Below are positions 48,537 to 57,506 of a stretch of DNA of 64,000 nucleotides, piece by piece (within the stretch, counting starts at the first letter, position 1; each line of letters begins with the position of its first letter). This stretch comes from Streptomyces hyaluromycini. GTDB lineage: Bacteria; Actinomycetota; Actinomycetes; Streptomycetales; Streptomycetaceae. The stretch is taken from positions 1-64,000 of the forward strand of contig NZ_BCFL01000033.1 of the NCBI RefSeq assembly GCF_002217755.1. The letters are read 5' to 3'. The notes beneath the pieces were generated by a model. It was not told the DNA's origin. It saw only the letters and a program-made list of their open reading frames with translations, and searched no databases. The translations under genes and the position numbers were made by a program.

Positions 48537-49864
48537 CGCCGCTCCTCCCGCCGCAGCCGCCGCACGTTGAACCACATCACCGGGATCACGAGGAGCAGCA
48601 GGAACACCGCGATGGCGCTGGCGATGCCCGGCTGGCCCTCCGAGAAGCCCTTGCGGTACAGCTCCAGGGCGAGCACGTTCGCGTCGTCCTGCGAGGAGCC
48701 CGGCGCGATGATGTACACGAGGTCGAAGACCTTCAGCACATTGATCATCAGGGTGACGGTGACCACCGCCAGGACCGGCGCCAGCAGCGGCACGGTGACC
48801 TTGCGGAACACCTGCCACTCGGTGGCCCCGTCGACCCGCGCCGCTTCGAGGAGCTCCCGGGGCACACCCGCCAGTCCGGCCGCGATCAGCACCATCGCGA
48901 AGCCCGCCCACATCCAGACGTACGAGCCGATGACGGCCGGCGTGACGAGGGACGGGCCGAGCCAGTCGACGCCGTTGTACGGCTGCTTGAAGTTGCTCGC
49001 GGGCAGCCGGAGTCGGGCCCCGTCGGCGGAGGCGGGGAGGGTGAAGGTGCCGTTGGCGGCGGCCTTGGCGGAGGCCACCACCTTGCCGTTCCTGACCGCC
49101 TCGACACGCATCCCGTCGTAGCCGAGCTCGGACGGGTCGGGGGCGCCGAGGGTGCCGACGCCCTTGCCGCGGGTGAAGTCCTGCCAGGTGGTGCCGGTGA
49201 TCTTCCCCGGGTCGGGCTTCGCCGCCACGGCCCTCTTCGCACCGCCGGGCATCTGGTCGGGGGCGACGCCGACGAGGGGGAGAGTGACGGTCTGACCGGT
49301 GTGGACCGTGGTGCTGGTGATGAAGCCGCCCTGGTCCGGCTTCAGCGGTGACTCGCGGCCCGGGTGGGCGTTGGGGAAGGCGGAGGACTGGGCGAAGGTG
49401 TCGTGGATGCCGACCCACACCGCGTTGGCGACGCCCTTGTCCGGGTCCTGGTCGTAGACGAGACGGAAGATGATCCCGGCGGCCAGCATCGAGATCGCCA
49501 TCGGCATGAAGACGACCAGCTTGAACGCCGTGCCCCAGCGCACCCGTTCGGTCAGCACCGCGAAGATCAGGCCGAGGGCCGTGGAGACCGTCGGCGCGAA
49601 CACCACCCAGATCACGTTGTTCTTCAGGGCGGTGCGGATGCCGTCGTCCGTGAAGATCGCCTTGTAGTTGTCGAAGCCGGCGAAACCGTCGCCGTTCGCG
49701 TTGTAGAAGCTGCGGATCAGCGAGTACCCGATCGGGTAGACCACGAGCGCGCCGAGCAGCACCAGGGCGGGGAGGAGAAAGAGAACCGCCACGGTCCTGC
49801 GGGTACCGGTCACGCTCCTGCGGTGGCCAGGAGGAGCGGGGGCCGAGGTCGCGGGTGCGGCCAT
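48533..49864 (-). CDS. Sugar ABC transporter permease, MalF type, with extracellular insertion
   Basis: 443 residues, about 140 longer than usual CUT1 permeases. The membrane part is normal (helices near 25-50, 83-108, 113-137, then 305-325 onward; EAA loop ELLEAARVDGATEWQVF). Between helices 3 and 4, residues about 152-297 form a hydrophilic insertion with beta-rich, carboxypeptidase-regulatory-like text (GMRVEAVRNGKVVASAKAAANGTFTLPA). E. coli MalF has a loop in the same place (P2) that holds the binding protein. It is followed by the MalG-type gene with an ATGA overlap. Confidence 0.92.
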   Translation of the reverse strand: MAAPATSAPAPPGHRRSVTGTRRTVAVLFLLPALVLLGALVVYPIGYSLIRSFYNANGDGFAGFDNYKAIFTDDGIRTALKNNVIWVVFAPTVSTALGLIFAVLTERVRWGTAFKLVVFMPMAISMLAAGIIFRLVYDQDPDKGVANAVWVGIHDTFAQSSAFPNAHPGRESPLKPDQGGFITSTTVHTGQTVTLPLVGVAPDQMPGGAKRAVAAKPDPGKITGTTWQDFTRGKGVGTLGAPDPSELGYDGMRVEAVRNGKVVASAKAAANGTFTLPASADGARLRLPASNFKQPYNGVDWLGPSLVTPAVIGSYVWMWAGFAMVLIAAGLAGVPRELLEAARVDGATEWQVFRKVTVPLLAPVLAVVTVTLMINVLKVFDLVYIIAPGSSQDDANVLALELYRKGFSEGQPGIASAIAVFLLLLVIPVMWFNVRRLRREERR

Positions 49865-49871
49865 CGCCGCG

Positions 49872-51248
49872 TCAGCTCCCGCTGCCGTAGGCGGCCGCCG
49901 CGTCCTTCTCCAGCTTGGCCTGGGTGCCCGCTACGTCCGTCGGGTTCTGCAGGAAGTCCTGGAGGTCCTTCCACTCGCCCTTGCCCGGGGTGCCGCCGAA
50001 CGCCTGCGGGGCCTGGTCGGACATGTCGAAGCGGAAGTCGTCGCCGGACGCGATCAGTGACTTGGCGATCGTGCGCTGCACCTCGTTCGGGTACGCCGAG
50101 TTCGGCACGCTCTTGTTCGGCGAGAGGTAGCCGCCGAGCTTCGCCTGGATCGTCGCCGCGTCCGGCGAGGCCAGGAACTTCGCCAGCGCCTGGGCGCCCT
50201 TGGAGTCCTTGAAGACGACCGCCGCGTCACCGCCGGAGACCACGGGCGCGGTCGAGCCGACGGCCGGGAACGGGAACACCTTCGCGTCCGTGCCCACCTT
50301 CGCCTTGGTCTCGCCGATGTTGACCTGCACGAAGTCGCCCTCGTACACCATGGCCGCCTTCGGCTGGTCGCCGCCGGTGAAGGTCTGGGTGACCGAGGCC
50401 GGGAACTCCGTCTGCAACGCGCCGGACGCGTTGCCCGCGACGTACCCCTTCTTGCCCCAGATCTGGGCCAGCGTGGTGAGTGCCTGCTTGACGCTCGGGT
50501 CAGTCCACTTGATCTTGTGCTGGGCGAGCTGGTCGTACTTCTCCGGGCCCGCCTGGGAGAGGTAGACGTTCTCGAACCAGTCGGTCAGTGTCCAGCCGTC
50601 GGCGCCGCCGACCGAGAACGGGGTGACCCCCGAGTCGTACACCGCCTGCGCCGTCGTCAGCAGGTCCTGCCAGGTCTTGGGCTCCTTGGCGCCCGCGTTC
50701 TCGAAGACCTTGGCGTTGTACCAGACCAGCGACTTGTTGGCGGCCTTGTAGTAGACGCCGTACTGCTTGCCGTCGACCTTGCCGATGTCCTGCCAGCCCT
50801 GCGAGTAGTTCTTCTGTACTTCCGTGAGTGTGTCCGCGTCGAGCGGCTTCGCCCAGCCCTTCTGCACGGCCTGCTTGATCGCGCCGGGCTGCGGCAGCAG
50901 CGCGATGTCCGGCGGCTGGCCGCCCGCGATCTTCGACCCCAGGAAGTTGATGATCGGGTCCTGGGCGGGCACGAAGGTGACCTTCGCGCCGGTGCGCTTC
51001 TCGAACTCCGCGAGCACCTGCTTGAAGTTCTTCTGCTCCTGCCCGGTCCAGACGGCGGCCACTTCGAGAGTGGTGCCGTCGAGCTTCGGCAGGGTGAGGG
51101 TGCTGGTCGCGGTGGCGCCGGTGCTGTGGTCGCCGTCGGATTTCTTGTCGCTGCTTCCGCACGCGGTGAGTGCGAGGGATCCCGCGAGCAGTGCGGCGAG
51201 TGTGGCGAGGGCCCTGTGTGTCCGGATGGTGTTGCTCATGGCGCGCAT
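49872..51248 (-). CDS. Sugar ABC transporter solute-binding lipoprotein
   Basis: 458 residues. A GGGGAA ribosome site favours the ATG at 51248 over the ATG three codons later. The signal peptide ends at lipobox LALTACGSS, so the mature protein is lipid-anchored outside. Family 1 extracellular binding protein fold (VAAVWTGQEQKNFKQVLAEFEKRTGAKVTFV, GKQYGVYYKAANKSLVWYNAKVF). It delivers an oligosaccharide to the two permeases, 7 bases downstream. No glycosidase or LacI regulator is adjacent, so the sugar is unknown. Confidence 0.93.
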   Translation of the reverse strand: MRAMSNTIRTHRALATLAALLAGSLALTACGSSDKKSDGDHSTGATATSTLTLPKLDGTTLEVAAVWTGQEQKNFKQVLAEFEKRTGAKVTFVPAQDPIINFLGSKIAGGQPPDIALLPQPGAIKQAVQKGWAKPLDADTLTEVQKNYSQGWQDIGKVDGKQYGVYYKAANKSLVWYNAKVFENAGAKEPKTWQDLLTTAQAVYDSGVTPFSVGGADGWTLTDWFENVYLSQAGPEKYDQLAQHKIKWTDPSVKQALTTLAQIWGKKGYVAGNASGALQTEFPASVTQTFTGGDQPKAAMVYEGDFVQVNIGETKAKVGTDAKVFPFPAVGSTAPVVSGGDAAVVFKDSKGAQALAKFLASPDAATIQAKLGGYLSPNKSVPNSAYPNEVQRTIAKSLIASGDDFRFDMSDQAPQAFGGTPGKGEWKDLQDFLQNPTDVAGTQAKLEKDAAAAYGSGS

Positions 51249-51389
51249 CACTTCCCCGTTCGTCGTTCCTCGTTGAACGTCAGAACTCTGTCCCGTGCGC
51301 TCCGGTGTACGCGGGGGCCGCGTATGCGGCAAGTGGGCCGACAGGTCAGCGCGGGGGATCGTGATCGCGTCGTGATGGGTGACCGGCGG

Positions 51390-51445
51390 CCTCGTCCTCA
51401 AACTCCCCCAGAGGGGGGGTACCCCCAGACGGGCTGAGAGGGGTG
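51390..51445. repeat. Dispersed Streptomyces intergenic repeat
   Basis: TCCTCAAACTCCCCCAGAGG, GGGGGTACCCCCAGACGGGC: phrases that recur at gene ends in Streptomyces. The nested CCCCC/GGGGG pairs form a hairpin just past the FtsK-like gene stop, so it may end that minus-strand transcript. Confidence 0.55.
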
Positions 51446-51452
51446 CCCTCAC

Positions 51453-54400
51453 TCACAGAAGTGAAGGGACCTCCACCGCGGAGACCTCCTTCGCCGCTCT
51501 CTCCACCGCGCTGGCCAGCAGGGCCAGGTCCGTCGGGCCGTTGCCCAGTTCGCGGATCGGGCGGCGGGCCGGGGGGTCGCCCATGCGGTGCCAGTCGAGG
51601 GGGACCACCGTGGGGCGCTGGGTCGCCGTGCGGGGGATACGGCCCGTGACGCGGCCCGTCTGGAACGCCGTGGTCCGGCCGTCCGGTGTGGTCAGGCGGC
51701 CACGGCCCGGCGCCGGTTCGTCGGGGCCGCCGGCCGGTGTGTCCAGGGTGATGCGCAGGGTGGCCTGCCGGGCCGGTTCCGTCTCCGCCGTACGGCCGCC
51801 CGTGCCGGCCGCCGCCACCAGGTGCACGCCGAGCCGGTCGCCCTCCTTCGCCACCGCCTCCAGCGCCCGCATCACGGAACCCGCGGCCGGCCGGCCCGGT
51901 GAACCGAGGGCGGGGGAGACCAGGGCGTCCAGGTCGTCGACCACGACCACGAGACGGGGGAGCGGGGGCGGCGCCTCGGTACGCCCGCGGGCCGCGGCGC
52001 CGGCCGACGGGCGCAGCCGGAGCGTCGAGCTCGGCGGGGCCTCTATGTCGGCCGCGCCCGAGACGGCGGGGCGGGCGCGCTGCGGGACGATACGGCCGGA
52101 GATCTCCCGCTGCGCGTGCCAGTCGGTGAAGTCGGAGCGGCCCAGCAGCTCGGCCCGCCGCTTCAGCTCGGCGCTCAGCGACTGCGCCAACTCCCGCATC
52201 CGCACCGGGTCGTTGGCGGTGAGGTGGGTCGTGACATGCGGTATGTCCGTACAGACCCGCAGGCCCTCGCCGTGCCCGGCACCCGTGCCGACGCCGTCGC
52301 GGCCGTCGATCAGGACGATCCCGAGCCGGTCGGGGCGCTCGGCGGCGGCCAGCGAGGCGACCGTCGCCCGCAGCAGCTCCGTACGGCCGCTGCCGGGCGG
52401 GCCCTCGATCAGCAGATGCGGTCCCTCGGCCACCAGGTCGGCGGTGAGCGGGCCGCGCGGTCCGGCGCCGAGCACCGCCCGGGCCCGGCCGCCCAGCGAC
52501 TCGGTGTCGTCGGCCGCGTCCGCCCAACGGGCCATCAGGGACGCCGGGGTGGCCCTCGCCAGCCCCAACTCGTCCAGCAGGCGGGCGGACTGGGGGAGCG
52601 GGGCGGCCATGCGCGTGTGCCGGTCGCCGCCCGGGCCGTCGGGGCGCAGCGGGGCCAGCGCCCTCGCGAACCGCTCGGCCCAGGCGGGGGAGACCGCGTC
52701 CACCGCGGCCAGGGTGCCGGGGCCGACCGGGCCGGCGTGACCGCCGGGACCGGCGGAGACTCGCATGAGGTGCAGTGCCGTCGCCACGTCCCCGCTGAGC
52801 AGGGCAACCGCCCCGCACTCCCGGAACGTCGGCGTCACCGCGCACGCCTCCTCGTAGGTCCGGGCGACCGGGGAGGCGGACGAGGTGGGAGCCGTCTCCG
52901 CGAGGCATATCACGTGCACTCCGGCACGGGGGCCGGCCACGGTCAGCCGCGCCACCGCCTCGCGCAGCGCGGAGCCGCCGGGATCGCCGTCCACGACGAC
53001 GACCGTGTACGACCCCGGGAAGCCGCCCCTGCCGTCGTCGGCGCCGAGGTCGTCACGCGCCCAGGAGGGGCGGTGGGCGGCTTCGGCGGGCGGGGCGTCC
53101 GCTGCCGTACGGGCGGGTGCGGTTGCCTGCGCCGGGACCGGTGCCGGGCGGTCGGACGGGGTGGCCGGCCTTCGGGGAGCGGACAGCTCCTCCGTCCGCC
53201 GCAGCAGCTCCTCCACGCGGGCCGCGGCCTGCTCGCGGTCATAGGCGAGCAGCAGGCGGCAGTCCTGGCCGTGCCCCGGGCGGACGTGCGGGAGCCAGCC
53301 GAGCCAGGACCACTCGGCCGTGCGCTCCTCCAGGGGGCGGGCCCGGTCCGCGCTGATCAGCACGATCTCCAGCAGGTCGGGCGAGTGCAGGGCGGCGAGC
53401 TGGGCCAGGACCGCGCGGGCGAGGCCGGCCAGGCGGGTGCGCGGGCCGGCCAGGCCGAGGGCGCCGGCCTCGCGCAGATCGGCGGTGACCGGGACGGCGG
53501 GGAGCAGGCCCGAGCCGTCGGGTGCCGAGCGGTCCGCCGTGCCCAGCCGGACGGTGAGCGTCTCCGGGTGGCCGGGGCCGCGCTCCCAGAGGCGGGGGCC
53601 GGGGCCGAGCGCGGTCAGCAGCAGGGCGGCCGGGTCGGGCCAGGTCTCGGGCTGGGCGGGAACACCGGCGGACGCGGCGGCGCCGTCCTGCGTCGCACCC
53701 TCGTCGTCGGCGGCCGACGCGGGCTCGCCGCGCCCACCGGCCAGCCGCCGCGCCCAGGCTCCGAGCCCGCCGCGCCTGCGGGCACCGGGCAGGGCGGGGG
53801 CGTCGGTACCGCGCAGGGGGGTGCCCTTGCGCCTGCCGGAGGGGGCGGAGACTTCGGGGGAGGTGTCGGCGAAGGTGCTGTCGTCGGAGGCGGAGAGGGA
53901 AGGGGCGGAGGCGGGGGCCGCGGGGCGGGTCTCGCCGGAACCCCTGGTGCTACCGGTGCCTCCGGAGGAGCTCGGGCCGCCGAGGACTCCGGATCGGCCG
54001 GCATGCGTGTCGCCCGAGCTGTGCCTGACGGCGGTGCCGTGTGCAGTGCTGTGCGCAGTGCTGTGCGCGGTGCCGGGGCCCTGCGCCGCGCCGGGGCCGT
54101 GGGAGGGGATGGGGCCGGGCGCGGTGCCCGGTCCGGGGGCGGCGGCGGAACCGCCGCGCGGGCCCGGCAGCGTGCCGTGACTGCCGGCCGACGGGTATCC
54201 GTGGCGGTCGCCGTCGTCCCCGTGCTCGGCCGACGGGAACCTGCCCGGGTGCCCGTCGTGCCCGGCCGACGGTTCGGTTTCCCGTCCGGTCCGCGCGGTC
54301 CGAGGCGTTCCGTCACCTCGGCCGGCCGCCGGCAGCCCGCCCCGGCTCTCGATCCCCGGCGCGTCCCCCTGTGCCGGTACGACCGGTGGCTCCGCCGGGC

Positions 54401-55211
54401 CGTGCTCCTGGCCCCCGGCCGCCCCGCCCGCGGCTCCCCAGCCCGCGGTGCCGTAGGCGTGATGGGTGCGGCCCGCCGGAGCGGCCGTACCGCTCCCGGG
54501 GTCGGCGGAACCGTCGGCGGCGGCCCCCTCGCCCCCCGTCAGCACCCGCACGCACCCCTCCCCGTCGGGTGCCGTGCCCACCCGGGCCCCCGGTCCCCCG
54601 GACGGCGTAAGCCGCAGGGCGGACTCCCCGATGCGCAGGAGCGAGCCCGGGGTGAGGCGGACCGGGTGGTCGGTGACGCGGGTGCCGTCCAGGGCGGTGC
54701 CGTTGGTGGAGTTCAGGTCGGCGACCGAGACCCGGCCGTCCGCGGCGACCGTGACCGCGCAGTGCAGCCGGGAGACGTCCGGGTCGTCGAGCGGGACGTC
54801 GGCGTCGGCGGAGCGGCCGATGGTGATCTGGCCGCCGTGCAGGAGGTGGACCCCGCCCGCGTCCGGGCCGGCGATCACGTGCAGCTGGGTCGGGGCGTCG
54901 TCCAGCTCGGGGTGCGGCTCGGGGGCCGCGGGCGCGCCCAGGGACAGCACCGCGCCGTCGACCAGCGGGGGCTCGCCCAGGATGCGGCGGCGGGCGTCCA
55001 GCCGCTCCACCCCGGCGTAGAGCACGACCGGGGCACCGCTCGGCTCACGGCCGCCCAGGCTGCCGTCCCCGGTGACCGCCGAGGCCAGCCCCGACGCCAC
55101 CGCGGCCAGGTCCGTGCCCGCCGGCGCCGTCACCAGCACGTCGCGGCTCACGGCCCGGCCCCGCTGCGCGGCAGGGCCCAGCGGGTCTACGACGGTCAGC
55201 CGGATCTGCAT
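51453..55211 (-). CDS. FHA domain-containing FtsK/SpoIIIE-like ATPase
   Basis: 1252 residues from the ATG at 55211. An N-terminal ubiquitin-like part (about 1-85) and an FHA domain (about 105-190) with GRSADADV, SRLH and NSTNGT, which binds phosphothreonine. A Pro/Gly/His-rich linker (about 200-480) is followed by the FtsK-like ATPase half. Walker A reads GPPGSGRT with Arg943 in place of Lys; Walker B is LVVVVDDLDALV. The layout recalls EssC/EccC secretion ATPases, but no WXG100 or EccB/D gene is near. It is divergent from two Ser/Thr kinases, likely sources of its phospho-ligand. Confidence 0.88.
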   Translation of the reverse strand: MQIRLTVVDPLGPAAQRGRAVSRDVLVTAPAGTDLAAVASGLASAVTGDGSLGGREPSGAPVVLYAGVERLDARRRILGEPPLVDGAVLSLGAPAAPEPHPELDDAPTQLHVIAGPDAGGVHLLHGGQITIGRSADADVPLDDPDVSRLHCAVTVAADGRVSVADLNSTNGTALDGTRVTDHPVRLTPGSLLRIGESALRLTPSGGPGARVGTAPDGEGCVRVLTGGEGAAADGSADPGSGTAAPAGRTHHAYGTAGWGAAGGAAGGQEHGPAEPPVVPAQGDAPGIESRGGLPAAGRGDGTPRTARTGRETEPSAGHDGHPGRFPSAEHGDDGDRHGYPSAGSHGTLPGPRGGSAAAPGPGTAPGPIPSHGPGAAQGPGTAHSTAHSTAHGTAVRHSSGDTHAGRSGVLGGPSSSGGTGSTRGSGETRPAAPASAPSLSASDDSTFADTSPEVSAPSGRRKGTPLRGTDAPALPGARRRGGLGAWARRLAGGRGEPASAADDEGATQDGAAASAGVPAQPETWPDPAALLLTALGPGPRLWERGPGHPETLTVRLGTADRSAPDGSGLLPAVPVTADLREAGALGLAGPRTRLAGLARAVLAQLAALHSPDLLEIVLISADRARPLEERTAEWSWLGWLPHVRPGHGQDCRLLLAYDREQAAARVEELLRRTEELSAPRRPATPSDRPAPVPAQATAPARTAADAPPAEAAHRPSWARDDLGADDGRGGFPGSYTVVVVDGDPGGSALREAVARLTVAGPRAGVHVICLAETAPTSSASPVARTYEEACAVTPTFRECGAVALLSGDVATALHLMRVSAGPGGHAGPVGPGTLAAVDAVSPAWAERFARALAPLRPDGPGGDRHTRMAAPLPQSARLLDELGLARATPASLMARWADAADDTESLGGRARAVLGAGPRGPLTADLVAEGPHLLIEGPPGSGRTELLRATVASLAAAERPDRLGIVLIDGRDGVGTGAGHGEGLRVCTDIPHVTTHLTANDPVRMRELAQSLSAELKRRAELLGRSDFTDWHAQREISGRIVPQRARPAVSGAADIEAPPSSTLRLRPSAGAAARGRTEAPPPLPRLVVVVDDLDALVSPALGSPGRPAAGSVMRALEAVAKEGDRLGVHLVAAAGTGGRTAETEPARQATLRITLDTPAGGPDEPAPGRGRLTTPDGRTTAFQTGRVTGRIPRTATQRPTVVPLDWHRMGDPPARRPIRELGNGPTDLALLASAVERAAKEVSAVEVPSLL

Positions 55212-55631
55212 CGCCGTCAGCGGTCCCTTCTGCGCGGGCGCGGAATTCCCCCCACCGCCACGAGCACGTCGGCCAGTTCTGCTGTCAAACGCATCCTCGC
55301 ACCTGCCACTGACAACGCGCCCACGCCCCGATGGTAAGTGATCTTGATTGGTCAGCTCTGCCCCCAAAAGTGCCTGACCAATACCGTGCGGGCGATCACT
55401 TGAGATCGGTCACGTCCGAGCCCGGCAACCAGTGGACCGAAGCAAGCGTCTTTCCATCGAACGCAGGCCGGAACGCCAACGTATGGGGATACGTCGGGAA
55501 CGCTTATCGGCTCCCTACGAGGGAGGGGAAAGCACAGCCGGACGACAGCCCGGTCCCAGGCACCACGGCACTACAGTGGTTCGGACACATGGGTCGGAGA
55601 CATTCAGCAAGCAGAGCAGGGAGTGCATGAC
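55212..55631. other. Divergent FtsK-like/pkaA control region
   Basis: A 420-base gap. Beyond the nested inverted repeats at 55335-55400 it holds short AT-richer stretches (CGCTTATCGG at about 55500) that could be promoter elements. No gene seen. Confidence 0.5.
55335..55400. promoter_or_regulatory. Nested inverted repeats
   Basis: Outer arms AAGTGATC (55335-55342) and GATCACTT (55393-55400); inner arms ATTGGTCAG (55346-55354) and CTGACCAAT (55373-55381). Both pairs are perfect, with an 18-base centre. Confidence 0.6.
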
Positions 55632-57395
55632 GTGCGGCCGGTAGGCAGCAAGTACCTCCTGGAGGAGCCGCTGGGACGCGGCGCCACCGGTACCGTCTGG
55701 CGTGCCCGCCAGCGGGAGACCGCGGGCGCCGAGGCAGCCGTGGCCGGACAGCCCGGCGAGACCGTCGCGATCAAGGTGCTCAAGGAAGAGCTCGCGAACG
55801 ACCCCGACATCGTGATGCGTTTCCTGCGGGAGCGCTCCGTCCTGCTCCGCCTCACCCACCCGAACATCGTCCGGGTCCGCGACCTGGTCGTCGAAGGCGA
55901 TCTCCTTGCCCTGGTCATGGACCTCGTCGAGGGCCCCGACCTGCACCGCTACCTGCGCGAGAACGGCCCCTTCACGCCCGTCGCCGCCGCCCTGCTGACG
56001 GCCCAGGTGGCCGACGCGCTCGCCGCCAGCCACGCCGACGGCGTCGTGCACCGCGACCTGAAGCCCGCCAACGTGCTGCTCCAGCAGTACAACGGCCAGA
56101 TGCACCCGCTGCTGACCGACTTCGGCATCGCCCGGCTCGCCGACTCCCCGGGCCTGACCCGCACCCAGGAGTTCGTCGGCACGCCCGCGTACATCGCCCC
56201 GGAGTCCGCCGAGGGCCGCCCGCAGACCTCCGCCGTCGACATCTACGGCGCCGGCATCCTGCTGTACGAGCTGGTCACCGGCCGTCCGCCGTTCTCCGGC
56301 GGCAGCGCTCTGGAAGTCCTCCACCAGCACCTCAGCGCCGAGCCCCGCCGCCCCTCGACCGTCCCCGACCCGCTGTGGACGGTCATAGAACGCTGCCTGC
56401 GCAAGAACCCCGACGAACGCCCCAGCGCCGAGAACCTCGCGCGCGGCCTGCGGGTCGTCGCCGAGGGCGTCGGTGTGCACGCGAACTCCGCGCAGATCGC
56501 GGCGGCCGAGGGCGTCGGCGCGCTGCTCGCCCCCGACCCGGCACCGGCCGCCGTGACGGGCGCGGCCGACCCGACCCAGGTGCTGCCGAACACGGGCGCG
56601 CCGCTGGGGGCGTACGACCCGAACGCCGCGACCAGCGTCCTGCCGCACACCGGCGGGCCGGTGCCGTTCGGCGCCGCCGACCCGACCGCCGTGCTGCCCA
56701 GCACCGGCGCGGCCGACCCGACGGCCGTGCTGCCGCCGATGCCCCAGGGCCAGCCGGGCCAGCCCGGCCAGCAGCAGCCGGAACAGCCGCACCCCTGGCA
56801 GACCCAGCTCCGCGCGGCCCGCGACCGCAACGAGCAGACCCAGGTCCAGTACCTCGACCCGGGCGAGGACCCGCTGCGCCGCCGCCCGCAGCGGCAGGTG
56901 GCCCGGCCGCAGCAGCAGCCGCCGCGCCAGGCCCCGCAGCAGCAGCCGGTACGCCGGCCGCAGCCGCGAGGCCAGGGCGGGCAGGGCGGACAGGGCGGGT
57001 ACGGGCAGCAGCCCGCCGGGTACGGCCAGCAGCCGCAGGGCGGCTACGGGCAGCAGCCCGCCGGGTACGGCGGCGGTAGGCCGCAGCAGTACGCCCCGCC
57101 GCCGCAGCCCCAGCAGCCCCAGCAGCGCTACGCGCCCCCCGCCGAGCCGCAGCAGCGGGCCCCGCGCGAGCCGCGGCAGCGCAGCGCCAACCCGATGAAG
57201 ATCCCCGGGCTCGGCTGCCTCAAGGGCTGCCTGTTCCTGGTCGTCATCCTCTTCGTCGCGGGCTGGCTGATCTGGGACCTGACCCCGGTGCACACCTGGG
57301 TGGGGCAGGGCAGGGGCTACTGGAGCCAGCTGAAGGACTGGGTGAACTCGGTCAGTAATTTCATCGGCGACCTGGGCAACGGCTCCGGCAACTGA
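55632..57395 (+). CDS. pkaA: Serine/threonine protein kinase PkaA
   Basis: 587 residues from GTG 55632, GGGAG 8 bases upstream (GTG 55623 is also in frame). The kinase domain is about 7-270: glycine loop GRGATGTVW, an unusual 15-residue insertion before VAIKVLKEEL, catalytic HRDLKPANVLL (Asp142), DFGIARL, GTPAYIAPES. A repeat region with DPTAVLP motifs is followed by a Gln/Gly/Pro-rich tail. One membrane helix (about 530-552, CLFLVVILFVAGWLIW) leaves a short outer tail. PkaA and PkaB are kinases known in S. coelicolor. The DPTAVLPxTG repeats contain possible phospho-Thr sites. Confidence 0.93.
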   Translation: MRPVGSKYLLEEPLGRGATGTVWRARQRETAGAEAAVAGQPGETVAIKVLKEELANDPDIVMRFLRERSVLLRLTHPNIVRVRDLVVEGDLLALVMDLVEGPDLHRYLRENGPFTPVAAALLTAQVADALAASHADGVVHRDLKPANVLLQQYNGQMHPLLTDFGIARLADSPGLTRTQEFVGTPAYIAPESAEGRPQTSAVDIYGAGILLYELVTGRPPFSGGSALEVLHQHLSAEPRRPSTVPDPLWTVIERCLRKNPDERPSAENLARGLRVVAEGVGVHANSAQIAAAEGVGALLAPDPAPAAVTGAADPTQVLPNTGAPLGAYDPNAATSVLPHTGGPVPFGAADPTAVLPSTGAADPTAVLPPMPQGQPGQPGQQQPEQPHPWQTQLRAARDRNEQTQVQYLDPGEDPLRRRPQRQVARPQQQPPRQAPQQQPVRRPQPRGQGGQGGQGGYGQQPAGYGQQPQGGYGQQPAGYGGGRPQQYAPPPQPQQPQQRYAPPAEPQQRAPREPRQRSANPMKIPGLGCLKGCLFLVVILFVAGWLIWDLTPVHTWVGQGRGYWSQLKDWVNSVSNFIGDLGNGSGN

Positions 57396-57506
57396 CCGCG
57401 ACTCTGGGGATTTGTCGACACCTGGCGGGTGATTTCCGCCTCCGTGGTGAAGGTTGGCTCGTCGGACGCGTACTTTTGTCGGCAACACGCGTCTGTAGGA
57501 GCAGTC

